A DNA stretch of 64,000 bases from Flavobacterium sp. HBTb2-11-1 (GCF_009826975.1 NZ_WUMO01000006.1:1-64000); one strand, 5' to 3'. Shown: positions 32,164 to 42,631, numbered from the stretch's first letter. The notes: generated by a model not told the origin, from the letters alone. Translations and numbers: made by a program.

Positions 32164-35100
32164 TTAGAATGATAATTTTAAAACTCCACCAACTGATCTT
32201 TGTGATGGGTTAGTACCGAACTCTCCAAAATCAGATGCTACTCCAGTTCCATAAGTACCAGTTTCAGGATCTGTATAAGGGTTCTCTCCCGGAGTCCACA
32301 TGAATAAGTTTCTTGCGTAAACTCCTAAAGTGATTTTGTTTAATCCCATATTTTTGCTAAGTGCAGAAGGGAAATCGTAGTTTAAATTTATCTCTCTTAA
32401 TCTTACAAATGTTTTGTCAATTACGTGAGTTCTTTCAATACCAGGGTTGTTAGAAGTATTGTAGAACGTTGTTACTTTATCCCAAGCAATTGGAGTAGTG
32501 TTTTCTGTATATGTTACAGCACCAGTTGTTGCATCTACGTGCTCATTAACAGAGTTTGGAACAATGAAAGGATTTCTGTCATTGTAAGTAGTTTCAATAC
32601 CATTACCTACGAAATGAGAAAGTCTCTTAGTGTAAGAATAGAATTCCCCTCCTTGTTTCCAATCCATAGATAATCCTAAGTTGAAGTTTTTGTATTTGAA
32701 GTTGTTTTGTAATCCCATTACGAAATCACGTTGTGAATTTCCAATTTTTTGGATGTCATCACTAACTTCATACATTCCTGTTGTTGGATTTACGATATAT
32801 TGGCCAGCAGCATTTGTTTTTGGCACTTGAGAAAAGAATGTTCCAAGTGGCTCTCCTTTTGCGGCAGAATATGTAACTCCATATGCAGAATTCACATCAA
32901 CTCTATCAAATCCATTAGCTAAATCTGTAACTTCACTCATATTTTTGGTAAAAGTATAAGTTAAATTCCAAGTAAAGTTATTGTTTTTAATTGGACTACC
33001 ACTAATAGAAAGTTCAATACCTTTATTAACTAATTCAGCAGCGTTAATGTATTTAAATGTATAACCTGTTGATGGGTCTAATGGTAATTCAACTATTAAG
33101 TCAGAAGTAGTTTTATGATATAAAGCGATATCGTAGCTAAGTCTATTTTTAAAGAAAGATCCTTCAGCACCTACTTCATACTCGACTGTAGTTTCTGGTT
33201 TTAAATCAGCATTTCCAAGTCTTCCAGCAGCCTCGTAAAAAGTAACTCCTCCAATTGGAGATGCAATTATACCGAAATTAGCAGCAGCCGATCCAGGAAC
33301 ATAAGAGTTTGCAGTAACATAAGGTTGTGTATCATTTGCAATTTTAGAACCTGCAGCTCTTAATTTTAAGAAAGTGTCTCCGCTGTCAATTACGATTGCA
33401 CCAAGAGATAATGCTGGGTAAAAATATGCATTGTTTCCAATAGGTAAAGTTGAAGTAATGTCTTCTCTACCTGTAATAGTAGCAAAATATCTGTTTTTGA
33501 AAGCGAACTCAGCAGAAGCATAAACAGCTCCTGTTTTTCTCACAGAGTTATCTTGTCTAATCGTTGGCCTAATAGCAGAGTTAGAAAGTTCATAGTATCC
33601 AGGGATAGCTAGGTTGGTAATTGTGTTAAACAATTCATCTGCTTCTCTTTTGTTGTAGTTAAAACCACCTAAAAGGTTTAATGTCCAGTCTTCGCTTAAA
33701 TTTGTATTGTAGTTCAAGTTGAAGAATGTGTCAAATTCACTGAATTCAGATCTCCCTTCTGTAACCCCTCCAACGACTTTATTCGCTCCAGCTACAGCTT
33801 GTGGCGTGCCTGGAAGGTAATTTACAACTGCACCATAGCTTTTTTGTCTTTCAGTTCTAACGTTACCACCAATTTGCCAAGTAGCTGTTAATTTATCAGT
33901 GATTTTATAGCTTAAATTAACATTTCCAAAAATATTGTGTCCATAGATTTTTGTGCTGTTCTCATTAATAGAAAAATATGGATTTGTAGCGTATGGAGTG
34001 AAGTAATAATCAGGAGTATTAAAGATGTTGTTTTTGTAATCTTTTAGATCTACAACGCTAACATCTCTAGGGATTTGCAATAAATCTTGCTGTAATGTAG
34101 ATCCTTGTCCTGCATCATCACCTTGTCCAGTGTTTACAACACCTTGATTTTTATATACGTAGTTTAATGCAGTTCTTAGAGTTAATCTTTTCCCTTTTAT
34201 TCCTCCATTGAAGCCTATAGATTGTTTCTTGTATAAGTCAACATCAGTAGGAACAACTCCATCACTATTTACGTTGGAAAATACTAAAGAGAAATCAGAT
34301 GTATCTCCACCTCCACTTAAGTTTACAGATTGTGTAGACAATATACCAGTGTTATAGAAATCTCTAATGTTATCATCTAACCCAACGTATGGTTTGATTT
34401 GTTGAGTTCCGTTGTATACAGTTCCCCATGGTCTAATTTCTCCATTAAACGCAGGTCCCCAAGAACCGTTTTCGTTACTAGGGGCAGATCCAGTATACCC
34501 AGCTCCGTTCCATCCTTGTCCGAATTGGTTTTGTAAGTGTGGAACTCTCGCAACTTCGCTAAACTCTGTTGAAGCTAGCATATCAACTTTGATTCCAGTG
34601 TTTGCTTTTCCTTTTTTGGTTGTAATGATGATTACACCACCCCCAGCTCTAGATCCATATAAAGCAGATGCAGCAGCTCCTTTAAGAACCGTCATGCTTT
34701 CGATGTTATTTGGGTCAAGGTCTGTAATACCGTTTCCAGAATCATAAGATCTAGTAGAAGATGTTGATCCACTGTAGCTGTTATTGATTGGTGTTCCATC
34801 AACAACATAAAGGGGACCGCCTGGTTGAGTAATTGTGTTGAAACCACGAATTACAACTTTTGTAGAAGCTCCTGGTTGAGATGGAGCAGTAATATCAACC
34901 CCAGCAATTTTACCAGAAAGGGTCTCAAAAGGGTTTGTGTTAACTACTTGAGTAAGAGCTTCTGCTTTTAAAGTCGTAGTAGCGTAACCAAGAGCTTTTT
35001 TCTCTCTTTTAATACCAAAAGCAGTAACAACTACACCTTCAAGTTCTTGTGCCCCTGCATCCGCCATTTTAACGTTTACAGTAGATGAACTTGCAGCTAC

Positions 35101-35346
35101 TTCTTGGGTTTTCATTCCAATGTAGCTAAATACCAAAATTTGGCTTGAAGAAGCTTTGATCGAAAATTTACCATCAAAGTCTGTTTGCGTTCCTGTCTTA
35201 GTTCCTTTAACTAATACACTAACGCCTGGTAAAGGCATTCCTGCATTGTCAGAAACTGTTCCCGAAACAGCTCTTTCTTGCGCAAAAGAAAGTTGCGCAA
35301 CTAGTACTAATAAAAGTACTAAGAATCCATTGAACTTTAGTTTCAT
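32164..35346 (-). CDS. SusC/RagA-family TonB-linked outer-membrane protein
   Basis: A 1060-aa SusC-type transporter. It has a signal peptide (FLVLLLVLVAQLSFAQ), a carboxypeptidase-regulatory-like domain (about 24-100, VSGTVSDNAGMPLPGVSVLVKG), an SusC plug (about 110-240, with VDGTPINN and LKGAAASALYGSRAGGGVIIITTKKG), and a barrel ending in VLKLSF. With its SusD partner it imports oligomers in a TonB-driven, pedal-bin-like manner. It opens a four-gene operon with no carbohydrate-active enzyme and no adjacent ECF sigma or SusR regulator, so substrate class is open (glycan or peptide). Confidence 0.93.
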   Translation of the reverse strand: MKLKFNGFLVLLLVLVAQLSFAQERAVSGTVSDNAGMPLPGVSVLVKGTKTGTQTDFDGKFSIKASSSQILVFSYIGMKTQEVAASSSTVNVKMADAGAQELEGVVVTAFGIKREKKALGYATTTLKAEALTQVVNTNPFETLSGKIAGVDITAPSQPGASTKVVIRGFNTITQPGGPLYVVDGTPINNSYSGSTSSTRSYDSGNGITDLDPNNIESMTVLKGAAASALYGSRAGGGVIIITTKKGKANTGIKVDMLASTEFSEVARVPHLQNQFGQGWNGAGYTGSAPSNENGSWGPAFNGEIRPWGTVYNGTQQIKPYVGLDDNIRDFYNTGILSTQSVNLSGGGDTSDFSLVFSNVNSDGVVPTDVDLYKKQSIGFNGGIKGKRLTLRTALNYVYKNQGVVNTGQGDDAGQGSTLQQDLLQIPRDVSVVDLKDYKNNIFNTPDYYFTPYATNPYFSINENSTKIYGHNIFGNVNLSYKITDKLTATWQIGGNVRTERQKSYGAVVNYLPGTPQAVAGANKVVGGVTEGRSEFSEFDTFFNLNYNTNLSEDWTLNLLGGFNYNKREADELFNTITNLAIPGYYELSNSAIRPTIRQDNSVRKTGAVYASAEFAFKNRYFATITGREDITSTLPIGNNAYFYPALSLGAIVIDSGDTFLKLRAAGSKIANDTQPYVTANSYVPGSAAANFGIIASPIGGVTFYEAAGRLGNADLKPETTVEYEVGAEGSFFKNRLSYDIALYHKTTSDLIVELPLDPSTGYTFKYINAAELVNKGIELSISGSPIKNNNFTWNLTYTFTKNMSEVTDLANGFDRVDVNSAYGVTYSAAKGEPLGTFFSQVPKTNAAGQYIVNPTTGMYEVSDDIQKIGNSQRDFVMGLQNNFKYKNFNLGLSMDWKQGGEFYSYTKRLSHFVGNGIETTYNDRNPFIVPNSVNEHVDATTGAVTYTENTTPIAWDKVTTFYNTSNNPGIERTHVIDKTFVRLREINLNYDFPSALSKNMGLNKITLGVYARNLFMWTPGENPYTDPETGTYGTGVASDFGEFGTNPSQRSVGGVLKLSF

Positions 35347-35430
35347 TTTTAAATATTTTGAATTAGTATCGCAAAACTCTTAATAATTTGTTAACTTTCC
35401 TAATAAATAAAAATCTTTTTTTGGTAAACT

Positions 35431-37137
35431 TTAAAATTTAACATTATAACATATGTTTACGATAGTGTTATATAATTGTATTTCTTGCTGATTTTGCTGG
35501 CCATTCGTGAGAATAATTCGTAAAATTCCGTTTTTTGTTTGTATTCCTGCACCTATTCCAATTCCTATTAAATTCATAATTTTTTTAGGATTTGAAATAT
35601 TCGTTAAGTCTTGATATATAGCATAATCCGCAATAGAATGAATATAAGCGCTTTTTGAAAACATATATCTGTATTCTGTAAGAATTGCAGAATAAAAGTT
35701 TGCTTGAAGGCTATTTTCTGAAAACCCTCTAATAGAATTCATTCCGCCAAATCTGAATAATTCATTTGAAATGTAATTTTTACTGTCTAAATAGAAATTT
35801 TGTGAATTTAGATTAATGAAATTCTTGTTATTTAGTTCAAAATTATAAGACGCATTTAGGTTTGTATAGAATTGCTTGCTAGGTTCTGCCGTGTCAGGAT
35901 CGTTGTTTGTTTTTCTTTGTCCAAAGCCTAGAATTGAGCTTAAAAATGCTTTTGCAGGCATTAGGCTATTATGGGAGTCTGTTTTTTTATATTCATACGT
36001 AGATGTGAAATAGGAATTATTAAAATCGCTGATAAAAGTATTATTAATGTTTTGAATGTCGCTTGATTCTGTTGATTGATATCCAACATATATTGTAGAA
36101 TTGTAGTTTAGAAAATAGCCGAAATCTATTGCTGTTTTTGTGTTTTGAAATGTGCTGTCCTGTTTGAAAATGTTTAATTGCGCTTTTATTCCAAGGGGGG
36201 ATTGAAATAAATAGGGGATTTCTAGTTTTGTATTAAAAGTCTTTTGTTGATTGCCGTCGCTCTTCCAGTAAAGCGAAAACTTCTCCCCAGCTTGAAGTAT
36301 ATTGGTTAGCGAAATGTCTAAATAGCCATTTAGAATCAATTTTTTGTTCTCATTGTTTGAGAATCCAATATATCCATCAAAGTTGTTTGCTTTTCTTTTT
36401 CCAATATAAGTGTAGACTTTTGTGGAGTCTTGAGTGAATAAGATTTCGGGGTATTTGGGTTGGGAAACGAATTCAAAACTGTTTATGTCTTCATGAAGTC
36501 TTTTAACGGTTTCTTGGTTGAATGTTCTATTGGTGTATTTTTTATTTAATTGTTTTAATGCTCCTTTTGGGAAGTAATCTTTTAAAGTGGGATCTGTGTA
36601 ATTTACAATAATAGAATTTAGTGTTCTTTTTTTTTCGGAATTAAGATTTAAGGCGGCATAAATTATGGAATTCTTTTTTTTGATATTTGCTAGTTTGATT
36701 TTTGAAAATGCAAAACCTTCTTTTTCATTGTTTGAAATTTCTTGATTAAGGAAGTTTTCAAGTTCTGTAAAAGGGATAATTATGCTGTCTTTTGTGTTTT
36801 TTTTATAGTCATTAAAAAAACTATTTATACCTATATATATATGTACTTCTTTAATTTTGGTTTTTAAGTCTATAAATGCCGTATAAGTACTGTCGTTTAT
36901 CTTTTTGTTTTCTAGTATTTTAGAATCTAAATAGCCTTGTTTTGAGAGTTTGTTTGTTACTGAAAAAAGTTCGTTGTTTAATGATTTTAAGTTTACGTGT
37001 TTTTTTGCATATGGAATAGAATCGATTGTTAGGCTTTGTTTTTTATTAATTCCATTTATATTCAAATAAAATGACTGTGCGAAACAATTTGCGGATAATA
37101 GTAAAATGAGTATGTAATATAATTGTTTCAAATGCAA
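35431..37137 (-). CDS. Omp85/TamA-like outer-membrane protein
   Basis: A 568-aa protein with a signal peptide (YILILLLSANCFAQ). Residues about 25-230 look like POTRA-type alpha/beta repeats (SVTNKLSKQGYLDSK, VKRLHEDINSFEFVSQP), and the rest is a 16-strand-like barrel ending in CYNVKF. The FRFGGMNSIRGFSEN segment is the conserved RGF motif of Omp85 loop 6. It is shorter than BamA (about 800 aa) and fits TamA-like or D15-related proteins that insert or move proteins or lipids. It is divergent from rpsL across a 176-base gap. Confidence 0.78.
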   Translation of the reverse strand: MHLKQLYYILILLLSANCFAQSFYLNINGINKKQSLTIDSIPYAKKHVNLKSLNNELFSVTNKLSKQGYLDSKILENKKINDSTYTAFIDLKTKIKEVHIYIGINSFFNDYKKNTKDSIIIPFTELENFLNQEISNNEKEGFAFSKIKLANIKKKNSIIYAALNLNSEKKRTLNSIIVNYTDPTLKDYFPKGALKQLNKKYTNRTFNQETVKRLHEDINSFEFVSQPKYPEILFTQDSTKVYTYIGKRKANNFDGYIGFSNNENKKLILNGYLDISLTNILQAGEKFSLYWKSDGNQQKTFNTKLEIPYLFQSPLGIKAQLNIFKQDSTFQNTKTAIDFGYFLNYNSTIYVGYQSTESSDIQNINNTFISDFNNSYFTSTYEYKKTDSHNSLMPAKAFLSSILGFGQRKTNNDPDTAEPSKQFYTNLNASYNFELNNKNFINLNSQNFYLDSKNYISNELFRFGGMNSIRGFSENSLQANFYSAILTEYRYMFSKSAYIHSIADYAIYQDLTNISNPKKIMNLIGIGIGAGIQTKNGILRIILTNGQQNQQEIQLYNTIVNICYNVKF

Positions 37138-37229
37138 TTGTTTTGTTAGTTAATTGTAAAGCAAATATCTAATGTTTCTTTGTGAAATCATAGATATAAA
37201 TAATGTTATTGAAAATTAATGGTTTAACG

Positions 37230-37260
37230 TTTGTATAGTGAAAATTATTTTATACATTTG
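37230..37260 (+). promoter_or_regulatory. Promoter of the rpsL-rpsG-fusA-rpsJ operon
   Basis: TTTG (37230-37233), a 19-base spacer, and TACATTTG (37253-37260): a perfect match to the Bacteroidota housekeeping consensus. The rpsL ATG is 53 bases downstream of the -7 box. Confidence 0.85.
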
Positions 37261-37313
37261 CAACCCCGTAAAAAGCGGGAATTTAATAAACATAATAATT
37301 TTTAGTATTAATT

Positions 37314-37697
37314 ATGCCAACAATTCAACAATTAGTAAGAACAGGAAGAACTCAGATCACTAAGAAGAGTAAATCGGTTGCTTTAGATTCTTGTCCTCAA
37401 AGAAGAGGGGTTTGTACGCGTGTTTACACTACTACACCAAAAAAACCAAACTCTGCAATGCGTAAAGTTGCGCGTGTGCGTTTGACAAATGGTAATGAGG
37501 TGAATGCTTACATCCCTGGAGAAGGACATAATCTACAAGAGCACTCGATAGTATTAGTGCGAGGTGGAAGGGTAAAAGATTTACCAGGTGTTAGATATCA
37601 CATCGTTCGTGGAGCGCTTGATACGTCAGGTGTTGCAGGAAGAACGCAAAGAAGATCTAAGTACGGTGCTAAACGCCCAAAAGAAGCAAAAAAGTAA
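37314..37697 (+). CDS. rpsL: 30S ribosomal protein S12
   Basis: S12, 127 aa, at the decoding centre. [11 protein letters not shown] (41-51) and [12 protein letters not shown] (85-96) are the two functional loops. The residues linked to streptomycin resistance are wild-type lysines (Lys43 and Lys88), and Asp89 is the usual modification site. It is first gene of the str operon, preceded by a consensus promoter and a short leader of about 45 bases. Confidence 0.98.
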
Positions 37698-37721
37698 TTT
37701 AAAAACTTTTAAGAAAAAGAC

Positions 37722-38198
37722 ATGAGAAAAAGAGCGGCAAAGAAAAGACCACTTTTACCGGATCCAAGGTTTAATGACCAATTAGTAACGCGTTTTGTGA
37801 ATAACTTAATGTGGGATGGTAAGAAATCTACAGCTTTTAAAGTATTTTATGATGCTATCGATATCATTGAAACTAAAAAGCAAAATGATGAGAAAACTTC
37901 ATTAGAGATTTGGAAAGACGCTTTAACTAACGTTATGCCTCACGTAGAAGTACGTAGCCGTAGAGTTGGTGGAGCTACATTCCAAATCCCAATGCAGATT
38001 CGTCCAGACAGAAAAATTTCTATGGCAATGAAGTGGTTAATACTTTATTCAAGAAGAAGAAATGAAAAATCTATGGCGCAACGTTTGGCTGCAGAGTGTT
38101 TAGCTGCTGCTAAAGAAGAAGGTGCTGCAGTTAAGAAAAGAATGGATACTCACAAAATGGCAGAAGCTAATAAAGCATTCTCTCACTTTAGATTTTAA
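37722..38198 (+). CDS. rpsG: 30S ribosomal protein S7
   Basis: S7, 158 aa, which starts assembly of the 30S head and lines the E site. Recognised by [19 protein letters not shown], the central [19 protein letters not shown] block and the helical C terminus. Two residues longer at the N terminus than the Escherichia coli core. It lies 24 bases after rpsL and 11 before fusA in the str operon; in other bacteria S7 represses this operon's translation. Confidence 0.98.
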   Translation: MRKRAAKKRPLLPDPRFNDQLVTRFVNNLMWDGKKSTAFKVFYDAIDIIETKKQNDEKTSLEIWKDALTNVMPHVEVRSRRVGGATFQIPMQIRPDRKISMAMKWLILYSRRRNEKSMAQRLAAECLAAAKEEGAAVKKRMDTHKMAEANKAFSHFRF

Positions 38199-38209
38199 TT
38201 CGTAAAGAA

Positions 38210-40366
38210 ATGGCTAGAGATTTAAAATATACAAGAAATATCGGGATCGCTGCTCACATTGATGCTGGTAAAACAACAACAACTGAGCGTATTCTTTTTT
38301 ATACTGGAAAATCACATAAAATTGGTGAGGTTCATGACGGTGCTGCTACAATGGATTGGATGGCGCAAGAGCAAGAAAGAGGTATTACAATTACTTCTGC
38401 TGCTACAACTTGTACATGGAACTTTCCAACTGAGCAAGGTAAAGTTTTGCCTGATTCAAAAGCGTACCACTTTAATATTATTGATACTCCTGGACACGTT
38501 GACTTTACTGTAGAGGTAAACCGTTCTTTACGTGTATTAGATGGTTTAGTATTCTTATTTAGTGCTGTTGATGGTGTTGAGCCTCAATCAGAGACTAACT
38601 GGAGACTTGCAGATCAATATAGAGTTCCTCGTATGGGATTCGTAAACAAAATGGATCGTCAAGGTGCAAACTTTTTAAATGTATGCGGACAGGTTAAAGA
38701 TATGTTGAAATCGAATGCGGTTGCAATTACTTTGCCTATTGGAGATGAAGCTGATTTTAAAGGTATCGTTGACTTAGTTAAAAATCAAGCTATTGTATGG
38801 CATGATGAGACTCAAGGTGCTACTTTTGATATCGTTGATATTCCTGCAGACATGGTTGATGATGTGAAGCATTACCGTTCTATCCTTATCGAAGAGATTG
38901 CTACTTATGATGAGAATCTTTTGGATAAATACATGGAGGATGAGAATTCTATCACAGAGGAAGAAATCAACAATGCATTAAGAGCTGCTACTATTGATAT
39001 GGCAATCATTCCTATGCTTGCTGGTTCTTCTTTCAAAAACAAAGGGGTTCAATTTATGTTGGATGCTGTTTGTAAATATTTACCATCTCCATTGGATAAA
39101 GAAGGTATTGAGGGGATTCATCCTGATGATGCTGATTTGTTAGAAGAAGATCAAAAGAAAATTTTACGTAGACCAGATGTTAAAGAGCCGTTCGCTGCTT
39201 TAGCTTTTAAGATTGCTACTGATCCATTCGTAGGTCGTTTAGCTTTCTTCCGTGCGTATTCTGGACGTTTAGATGCAGGTTCTTATGTTTTAAATACTCG
39301 TTCTGGTAATAAAGAGAGGATTTCTCGTATCTACCAAATGCACGCTAACAAACAAAATCCAATCGAATTTATTGAGGCTGGAGATATTGGAGCTGCTGTA
39401 GGATTTAAAGATATTAAAACAGGGGATACTCTTTCTGATGAGAAGCATCCAATTATCTTGGAATCAATGAAATTCCCAGACCCTGTAATTGGTATCGCTA
39501 TCGAGCCAAAAACTAAAGCTGACGTTGATAAAATGGGTATGGCTTTGGCTAAATTGGCTGAAGAAGATCCGACATTTACGGTTAGAACTGACGAGGCTTC
39601 TGGTCAAACTATTATTTCAGGTATGGGTGAGCTTCACTTAGATATCTTAGTTGACCGTATGAAACGTGAGTTTAAAGTAGAGGTTAATCAAGGTGAGCCA
39701 CAAGTAGAGTACAAAGAGGCGTTTACAAGATCTGCTCAACACAGAGAAACTTACAAAAAACAATCTGGAGGTCGTGGTAAATTCGGTGATATCGTATTTA
39801 GAATCGAGCCTGCTGATGAAGTTGATGGAAAAGTACCTGTTGGATTACAATTTGTGAATGAAGTAAAAGGAGGTAACGTTCCTAAAGAGTATATTCCAGC
39901 AGTTGAAAAAGGTTTCCGTGAAGCTATGAAAACTGGACCTTTGGCTGGATATGCTGTTGATAGTTTAAAAGTGACTTTATTAGATGGATCTTTCCACCCT
40001 GTGGATTCTGATGCTCTTTCTTTTGAATTAGCTGCAAGAATGGGTTATAAAGAGTCTGGTAAAGCTGCTGGAGCTGTTATCTTAGAGCCTATCATGAAAA
40101 TCGAAGTTATCACTCCGGAAGAAAACATGGGTGATATCGTAGGTGACTTGAACCGTCGTAGAGGTCAAGTTAATGATATGGGTGATAGAAACGGAGCGAA
40201 AACTATTAAGGCAGATGTGCCGTTAGCTGAGATGTTTGGTTATGTTACTACATTAAGAACATTATCATCTGGTAGAGCGACATCTACAATGGAGTTTTCT
40301 CATTATGCAGAAACACCTTCTAACATTTCAGAAGAGGTAATCAAAAAAGCAAAAGGTAACGCTTAA
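38210..40366 (+). CDS. fusA: Elongation factor G
   Basis: EF-G, 718 aa, drives ribosomal translocation with GTP. P-loop AHIDAGKTT (15-23), switch [11 protein letters not shown] (92-100) and base-recognition NKMD (146-149) are intact. Domain IV contains GGRGKFGD and the C-terminal domain ends [16 protein letters not shown]. Length exceeds the Escherichia coli enzyme by about 14 residues, mostly in the G' region. Third gene of the str operon; tuf is not next to it, unlike in enteric bacteria. Confidence 0.98.
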   Translation: MARDLKYTRNIGIAAHIDAGKTTTTERILFYTGKSHKIGEVHDGAATMDWMAQEQERGITITSAATTCTWNFPTEQGKVLPDSKAYHFNIIDTPGHVDFTVEVNRSLRVLDGLVFLFSAVDGVEPQSETNWRLADQYRVPRMGFVNKMDRQGANFLNVCGQVKDMLKSNAVAITLPIGDEADFKGIVDLVKNQAIVWHDETQGATFDIVDIPADMVDDVKHYRSILIEEIATYDENLLDKYMEDENSITEEEINNALRAATIDMAIIPMLAGSSFKNKGVQFMLDAVCKYLPSPLDKEGIEGIHPDDADLLEEDQKKILRRPDVKEPFAALAFKIATDPFVGRLAFFRAYSGRLDAGSYVLNTRSGNKERISRIYQMHANKQNPIEFIEAGDIGAAVGFKDIKTGDTLSDEKHPIILESMKFPDPVIGIAIEPKTKADVDKMGMALAKLAEEDPTFTVRTDEASGQTIISGMGELHLDILVDRMKREFKVEVNQGEPQVEYKEAFTRSAQHRETYKKQSGGRGKFGDIVFRIEPADEVDGKVPVGLQFVNEVKGGNVPKEYIPAVEKGFREAMKTGPLAGYAVDSLKVTLLDGSFHPVDSDALSFELAARMGYKESGKAAGAVILEPIMKIEVITPEENMGDIVGDLNRRRGQVNDMGDRNGAKTIKADVPLAEMFGYVTTLRTLSSGRATSTMEFSHYAETPSNISEEVIKKAKGNA

Positions 40367-40376
40367 TTTTAAGAAA

Positions 40377-40682
40377 ATGAGTCAAAAAATCAGAATAAAA
40401 CTAAAATCTTACGATCATATGTTAGTGGATAAATCTGCTGAAAAGATCGTGAAAACAGTAAAAACTACTGGGGCAGTTGTAACAGGTCCAATTCCGTTGC
40501 CAACTCACAAAAAACTTTTCACTGTATTGCGTTCTCCGCACGTTAACAAAAAAGCGAGAGAGCAATTTGAAGTAATGTCATACAAGAGATTGATTGATAT
40601 TTATTCATCTTCATCTAAAACTATTGATGCTTTAATGAAACTTGAATTGCCAAGTGGAGTTGAAGTTGAGATTAAAGTATAA
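40377..40682 (+). CDS. rpsJ: 30S ribosomal protein S10
   Basis: S10, 101 aa, a head protein and, in many bacteria, part of antitermination complexes with NusB. Signature [21 protein letters not shown] and [26 protein letters not shown]. Here it ends the str operon: a strong terminator lies 22 bases past its stop, and rplC starts a separate unit 404 bases on. In most bacteria it is the first gene of the S10 operon. Confidence 0.98.
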
Positions 40683-40703
40683 TTTTTTTATATTTTTTTA
40701 TAT

Positions 40704-40737
40704 AAAAAGCGAGACATTTTTTGTCTCGCTTTTTTTT
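40704..40737 (+). terminator. Terminator after rpsJ
   Basis: A 13-bp perfect stem (40704-40716/40722-40734, core GCGAGACA/TGTCTCGC), a 5-T loop and an unbroken T-run. It cuts the str operon off from the rplC operon. Confidence 0.92.
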
Positions 40738-40985
40738 GTTTTTAAAAGTTGTTTTTAATTTGAAAAAGAATAAAATTAAATATTTTTTTAATGTTCTAAA
40801 TATTCTAAATCCCTTTGTTTTAGGGTAGTGCGAGTTTTTTTAGTTGTGATTTTATTGTTTAATTTTTAATTGGAAAATGTTACTGCTATAAAAAGAAGTG
40901 CTTGAATTTTGGTATTAATGAGGCTTGTTTTTTTGTTGTTTTAGTGCTTGGATTTTGATAATGAGCGATTTAATTTTTGTAACTG
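40738..40985. other. Empty AT-rich stretch before the rplC promoter
   Basis: The 404 bases between rpsJ and rplC hold the terminator (40704-40737), the rplC promoter (40986-41017) and the leader hairpin (41021-41060). In the remaining 250 bases I see no ORF of note, no RNA gene and no clear repeat, only T-rich sequence. Confidence 0.6.
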
Positions 40986-41017
40986 TTTGGTTTATTCAAT
41001 TTTAATATCTACTTTTG
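40986..41017 (+). promoter_or_regulatory. Promoter of the rplC (S10-spc-alpha) operon
   Basis: TTTG (40986-40989), a 20-base spacer, TACTTTTG (41010-41017). Matches the Bacteroidota consensus. Transcription should start near 41022, leaving a leader of about 65 bases. Confidence 0.8.
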
Positions 41018-41020
41018 CAC

Positions 41021-41060
41021 TCCCTGTTTGGAAATTTCTGTTATTTTCAAATTGAAGGGA
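41021..41060 (+). promoter_or_regulatory. Stem-loop in the rplC leader
   Basis: Outer pairs TCCCT (41021-41025) with AGGGA (41056-41060). Inside, TTTGGAAAT (41027-41035) pairs with ATTTTCAAA (41043-41051) with one G-U, loop TTCTGTT. The structure would begin at the very 5' end of the mRNA and no T-run follows. It is a candidate ribosomal-protein feedback site. Confidence 0.5.
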
Positions 41061-41086
41061 ATTTTAGTAATTAATAATTAATATTT

Positions 41087-41704
41087 ATGTCTGGGTTAAT
41101 TGGTAAGAAAATCGGCATGACTAGTATCTTCGACGAAAACGGGAAAAATATTCCTTGTACAGTAATCGAAGCTGGACCATGCGTTGTTACCCAAGTCAGA
41201 ACCAATGAGGTTGACGGGTATGAAGCGTTACAACTTGGTTTCGATGACAAAAACGAGAAACATTCTACTAAAGCGGCTTTAGGTCACTTTAAAAAAGCTG
41301 GAACTGTTGCTAAGAAAAAAGTCGTTGAATTCCAAGATTTTGCAACTGAACAAAAATTAGGAGATCTTATTGATGTTACTATTTTTGAAGAAGGAGAATT
41401 TGTAGATGTACAAGGTGTCTCAAAAGGTAAAGGTTTCCAAGGTGTTGTTAAACGTCACGGTTTTGGTGGGGTTGGACAAGCTACTCATGGTCAACACAAC
41501 CGTTTAAGAGCGCCAGGTTCTGTAGGAGCTTCTTCTTATCCATCTAGAGTATTCAAAGGAATGCGTATGGCTGGAAGAATGGGAGGAGAAAATGTAAAAG
41601 TTCAAAACCTTAGAGTTTTAAAAGTAGTTGCTGAGAAGAATCTACTTGTTGTTAAAGGATGTGTTCCTGGACACAAAAACTCTTATGTAATCATTCAGAA
41701 GTAA
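41087..41704 (+). CDS. rplC: 50S ribosomal protein L3
   Basis: L3, 205 aa, an early-assembling protein that reaches the peptidyl-transferase centre. Recognised by [17 protein letters not shown] at the N terminus and the long loop [25 protein letters not shown] then MRMAGRMGG. First gene of the promoter-headed S10 operon part. Its stop shares a base with the rplD start (TAATG), so translation is coupled. Confidence 0.98.
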   Translation: MSGLIGKKIGMTSIFDENGKNIPCTVIEAGPCVVTQVRTNEVDGYEALQLGFDDKNEKHSTKAALGHFKKAGTVAKKKVVEFQDFATEQKLGDLIDVTIFEEGEFVDVQGVSKGKGFQGVVKRHGFGGVGQATHGQHNRLRAPGSVGASSYPSRVFKGMRMAGRMGGENVKVQNLRVLKVVAEKNLLVVKGCVPGHKNSYVIIQK

Positions 41705-42333
41705 TGGAAGTAAAAGTATTAGATTTCAACGGAAAAGATACTGGAAGAAAAGTTCAACTTTCTGATTCAGTATTCGCAATTGAACCAAACAATCACGCAG
41801 TATATCTTGATGTTAAGCAATATCTTGCTAATCAGAGACAGGGTACTCACAAGGCTAAAGAAAGAGCTGAAGTAACTGGAAGTACGCGTAAGATTAAAAA
41901 ACAAAAAGGAACTGGTACTGCTCGTGCAGGAAGTGTTAAGAGTCCTTTGTTTAAAGGTGGTGGAACAGTTTTCGGACCAAGACCAAGAAGTTATTCATTC
42001 AAATTGAATAAAGGTTTGAAAAGATTGGCTAGAAAATCTGCTTTCTCAATCAAAGCAAAAGAGTCAAATATCGTAGTTGTAGAAGACTTTAATTTTGAAG
42101 CGCCAAACACTAAAAATTTCATTAACGTTTTGAAAGCTTTAGGGTTAGAGAATAAAAAATCTTTATTTGTGTTGGGTGAGTCAAATAAAAACGTATATTT
42201 GTCGTCACGTAATTTAAAGGCTTCAAATGTCGTAACTAGCTCAGAATTAAGCACTTACGCAATATTAAACGCTAATAATTTAGTGCTTTTGGAAGGTTCT
42301 TTAGAGTTAATTGAAGAAAATTTAAGTAAATAA
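41704..42333 (+). CDS. rplD: 50S ribosomal protein L4
   Basis: L4, 209 aa, an exit-tunnel protein; in enteric bacteria L4 also represses its own operon. Recognised by [31 protein letters not shown] (in parts) and the C-terminal Rossmann-like half. The ATG at 41704 overlaps the rplC stop; an upstream start at 41659 would lie inside rplC and add unrelated residues. Confidence 0.97.
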   Translation: MEVKVLDFNGKDTGRKVQLSDSVFAIEPNNHAVYLDVKQYLANQRQGTHKAKERAEVTGSTRKIKKQKGTGTARAGSVKSPLFKGGGTVFGPRPRSYSFKLNKGLKRLARKSAFSIKAKESNIVVVEDFNFEAPNTKNFINVLKALGLENKKSLFVLGESNKNVYLSSRNLKASNVVTSSELSTYAILNANNLVLLEGSLELIEENLSK

Positions 42334-42340
42334 TAGGAAT

Positions 42341-42631
42341 ATGAGCATCATAATTAGACCTATAGTAACGGAAAAAGTAACCAAAGAAAGTGAAGTTCTA
42401 AACCGCTTCGGATTCGTTGTTAACAAAAAAGCAAACAAAGTTGAGATTAAGAAAGCTGTAGAGGCTGCTTATGGAGTGACTATCGTTTCTGTTAACACAA
42501 TGAATGTGAGACCAGATAGATCTACTAAATACACTAAAAGTGGTTTAATCAGTGGAAAGACAAATGCATACAAAAAAGCAATTGTTCAAGTACAAGAAGG
42601 AGAAACAATTGATTTTTACAACAATATCTAA
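42341..42631 (+). CDS. rplW: 50S ribosomal protein L23
   Basis: L23, 96 aa, at the tunnel exit where trigger factor and SRP dock. Recognised by IIRPIVTEKVT at the N terminus, FVVNKKANKVEIKKAVEAAYGV, and the VNTMNVRPD strand. Seven bases separate it from rplD and nine from rplB. Normal length. Confidence 0.97.
   Translation: MSIIIRPIVTEKVTKESEVLNRFGFVVNKKANKVEIKKAVEAAYGVTIVSVNTMNVRPDRSTKYTKSGLISGKTNAYKKAIVQVQEGETIDFYNNI

Noticed and set aside
29428..35346. Calling the SusC/SusD operon a starch or other polysaccharide utilisation locus
   Set aside because: No glycoside hydrolase, lyase, esterase or regulator is present, so no substrate class can be named.
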